23,988 nt of DNA. Source: DASZHJ01 sp035581425 (GTDB taxonomy: Bacteria; Pseudomonadota; Alphaproteobacteria; ATCC43930; CGMCC-115725). Both the position numbers and the translations under genes were made by a program. Below, one piece after another: positions 22,316 to 23,988 of this stretch. The stretch is taken from the NCBI GenBank assembly GCA_035581425.1, contig DATJVP010000187.1:1-23988 (forward strand), read 5' to 3'. The notes below the pieces were generated by a model. That model made no database searches. It saw nothing but the letters and a program-made list of their open reading frames with translations, and was not told the DNA's origin. The stretch's first letter is position 1. Each line of letters starts with the position of its first letter.

Positions 22316-23731
22316 ATGCCGGCGAAACTGATGCTCGGACACAAGGTGCGACGGCTGCGGCGGGAGTCCGGCCTGTCGCAAGCGCAGATGGCGGAGCAGC
22401 TCGCAATCTCCGCGAGCTACTTGAACCTCATCGAGCACAATCAGCGGCCGGTGACAGTGGGGCTGCTGCTGAAGCTCGCGCAGAATTTCGGGATCGATCT
22501 CCAGCGCTTCTCGACCGACGACGAGGCACGGCTCGTGAGCGGTCTCGGCGAGGTGCTGACCGACGCGCTCTTCCGCGGGATGGATCTCGGCAAGCAGGAC
22601 CTGCGCGAGCTCGCGACGACGGCGCCGGGGGTCGCCGAAGCGATGATCGTGCTTTACGGCGCCTACCGGCAGGCGCGGCAGGAGCTCGAGGCAGTCCCGG
22701 ATACGGCCAATCCCGAAGTTGCGCGAGCGCGGACCCCACCCGTCGAAGCCGCACGAGATTTCTTCCAGGCCGAGCTCAATCATTTCCCTGAACTCGAGGA
22801 AGCCGCCGAGACGCTATGGAAGGGCGGGACGCTCGACGCCGTTACGCTCTTCCCCTCCCTCGCGCGCTACCTGGAAACCGCGCATCGTCTCAAGGTGCAG
22901 GTCATGCCCGCGAGCATCATGGGCGCCATGATCCGCCGGCACGATCCGCATCGCAGCCGGGTGCTGCTCTCGGAGATGCTCTCGGCCTCGAGCCGCGCTT
23001 TCCAGCTCGCTTGTGAGATCGCCTCGATCGAGCACCAGTCGCTCGTCGAGCGCATCCTCGCACGCGCGGGTGCAGCGGACGAGGACGCGCGCTCTCTCAT
23101 CCGCATCGGCCTCATCAACTATTTCGCGGGCGCCGTGCTTCTCCCCTATTCTGCCTTCATCGAGGCCGCCGCTGCCGTGCGCTACGATCTCGGCGTCCTT
23201 GCCGCGCGTTTCGGCGCCACCTTCGAGCAGGTCTGCCATCGGCTCACGACGCTGCAGCGTCCGAGCGCCAAGGGTGTGCCCTTCTTCCTCATTCGCGTCG
23301 ATGCCGCGGGCAATGTCTCGAAGCGCTTCAGCGCCAACAGCCTGCACTTTGCCCGCTTCGGCGGTGCCTGCCCGATCTGGAACGTGCACCACGCCTTCGA
23401 AAGCCCCGGCAAGATCCTGACCCAGCTCGCGGAGATGCCCGACGGGAGCCGCTATATCTCGATCGCGCGCACGGTCTCCAAGCCCTGGCAGCGCGGGCCC
23501 CTGCGCGCGGCGCTATACGCGCTCGCTCTCGGATGCGAGGCGCAACACGCCCATCATCTCGTCTATGCCGACGGACTCGGGATCGAGGAGAAGGATCGCG
23601 CCGACCCCATCGGCATCACCTGCCGGACTTGTCCGCGCCGCGACTGCTCGCACCGCGCCTACCCGGCGGCGCACCGGGCGCTGCCGCGGACCGACTTCAT
23701 CCGCACCGACCCGCTGTTCGCGGGGATCTGA
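22316..23731 (+). CDS. ScfR/RamB-type XRE-family regulator of short-chain acyl-CoA metabolism
   Basis: A DNA-binding regulator of 471 residues with the three-part ScfR layout. Residues about 8-62 are an XRE helix-turn-helix (LGHKVRRLRRESGLSQAQMA and SASYLNLIEHNQRPVTV). The middle (about 140-280) is an IrrE/M78-like region whose zinc motif has decayed: where HExxH would stand the protein reads CEIAS, so no protease activity is expected. The C-terminus has the conserved ScfR cysteine cluster CRTCPRRDCSHRAYPAAHR. Characterised members (RamB, PccR, MccR) control acetate, propionyl-CoA or methylcitrate genes in response to acyl-CoA. Divergence from aceA points to isocitrate lyase as a target. The ATG at 22316 has GAGG nine bases upstream. 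It converges on the crotonase gene with a 5-bp gap. Confidence 0.92.
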   Translation: MPAKLMLGHKVRRLRRESGLSQAQMAEQLAISASYLNLIEHNQRPVTVGLLLKLAQNFGIDLQRFSTDDEARLVSGLGEVLTDALFRGMDLGKQDLRELATTAPGVAEAMIVLYGAYRQARQELEAVPDTANPEVARARTPPVEAARDFFQAELNHFPELEEAAETLWKGGTLDAVTLFPSLARYLETAHRLKVQVMPASIMGAMIRRHDPHRSRVLLSEMLSASSRAFQLACEIASIEHQSLVERILARAGAADEDARSLIRIGLINYFAGAVLLPYSAFIEAAAAVRYDLGVLAARFGATFEQVCHRLTTLQRPSAKGVPFFLIRVDAAGNVSKRFSANSLHFARFGGACPIWNVHHAFESPGKILTQLAEMPDGSRYISIARTVSKPWQRGPLRAALYALALGCEAQHAHHLVYADGLGIEEKDRADPIGITCRTCPRRDCSHRAYPAAHRALPRTDFIRTDPLFAGI

Positions 23732-23736
23732 GCAGG

Positions 23737-23988
23737 CTACTTGCCGGTAAACCGCGGCGGGCGCTTGGCGATGAAGGCCGCGACGCCCTCGGCGAAATCC
23801 TCGGTGCCGGCGCAGGCGGCGAAGCTCTCGGCCTCCGCCTGCAGCTGCGTCTCGATGGAGGATCCCAGCGACTGCGAGAGCAGCCGCTTGGTGCCGGCAT
23901 AGGCGTTGGCGGGACCGCCGGCGAGACGCTTCGCCAGCGCGGCGGTGCGGTCGGGCAGCTCCGCCGCCGGCACCACCCAGTTGACGAG
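23737..23988 (-). CDS. Enoyl-CoA hydratase/isomerase (crotonase) family protein, C-terminal part only
   Basis: The gene enters from the right edge, so only the last 83 codons are visible. The reading frame is open to the boundary (LVNWVVPAAELPD). The end matches crotonase-fold proteins: the C-terminal helices with GGPANAYAGTKRLLSQS and the tail DFAEGVAAFIAKRPPRFTGK. The catalytic region with the oxyanion hole and acid residues is outside the window, so hydratase versus isomerase cannot be decided. Proximity to a ScfR-type regulator fits fatty-acid or other acyl-CoA breakdown. Confidence 0.9.
   Translation of the reverse strand, partial: LVNWVVPAAELPDRTAALAKRLAGGPANAYAGTKRLLSQSLGSSIETQLQAEAESFAACAGTEDFAEGVAAFIAKRPPRFTGK

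Noticed and set aside
22107..22406. N-terminal extension of isocitrate lyase
   Set aside because: It would cross the operator region and run antisense to the regulator gene. The ATG at 22106 has a ribosome binding site and gives the family length.
1..23988. CRISPR array, insertion sequence, prophage or defence system
   Set aside because: No regularly spaced repeats, transposase, integrase, terminal repeats or nuclease/helicase defence genes are seen. Gene content and composition are uniform chromosomal core.

Overview
The window is a dense, GC-rich stretch of chromosome from an alphaproteobacterium. The evidence is a DUF3035/BamF-type lipoprotein, a DUF2336 protein, a ScfR-type regulator beside isocitrate lyase, an HSDL2-like short-chain dehydrogenase, a MutL carrying the endonuclease motif, and the rluB-rsmD and ribF/ileS-lspA arrangements. 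The order cannot be fixed from sequence alone; a Rhodospirillales-like lineage is a guess. I see no tRNA, rRNA, CRISPR array, insertion sequence or phage gene.

Left part (1-12.6 kb), mostly housekeeping. On the + strand are the end of an rRNA pseudouridine synthase gene and rsmD, overlapping by 20 nt; both modify rRNA. Converging on them is a long minus-strand block: maoC-like hydratase, ribF, ileS, lspA, bamF-like lipoprotein, two M16 peptidase-family genes, pgi and mutL. Many joints are 4-nt stop/start overlaps (ileS/lspA, M16/M16, pgi/mutL). A good sigma70-like promoter lies at the end of ribF and would give ileS a leader of about 138 nt with two hairpins. The block mixes envelope biogenesis (LspA, BamF, secreted M16 pair) with translation, sugar metabolism and mismatch repair.

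Middle (12.6-19.6 kb). A hairpin-rich intergenic region precedes a + strand Rieske oxygenase gene, followed by an oligopeptide-type solute-binding protein gene with no permease nearby, then hisI. On the minus strand is a signalling module: a PAS/GAF/GGDEF diguanylate cyclase with an intact inhibitory site, a DUF2336 HEAT-like protein overlapping it by 4 nt, and a small exported four-cysteine coiled-coil protein.

Right part (19.6-24 kb), carbon metabolism of acyl-CoA and acetate. An HSDL2-like SDR, a 92-residue unknown protein and isocitrate lyase (aceA) lie on the minus strand. A ScfR/RamB-type regulator is divergent from aceA, and a crotonase-family gene enters from the right edge. The aceA/regulator gap carries three copies of a TTTACAA-type element, which resembles the octamer known for ScfR regulators. 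This is the best candidate for a local regulatory circuit: an acyl-CoA-responsive switch of the glyoxylate shunt, with an uncharacterised small protein in the same operon.

Nothing in the window is clearly a new defence or mobile system. The points most worth a second look are the aceA operator array and its linked small protein, the cyclase/DUF2336/secreted-protein set, the structured leader before the Rieske gene, and the hairpin that buries part of the SDR ribosome binding site.
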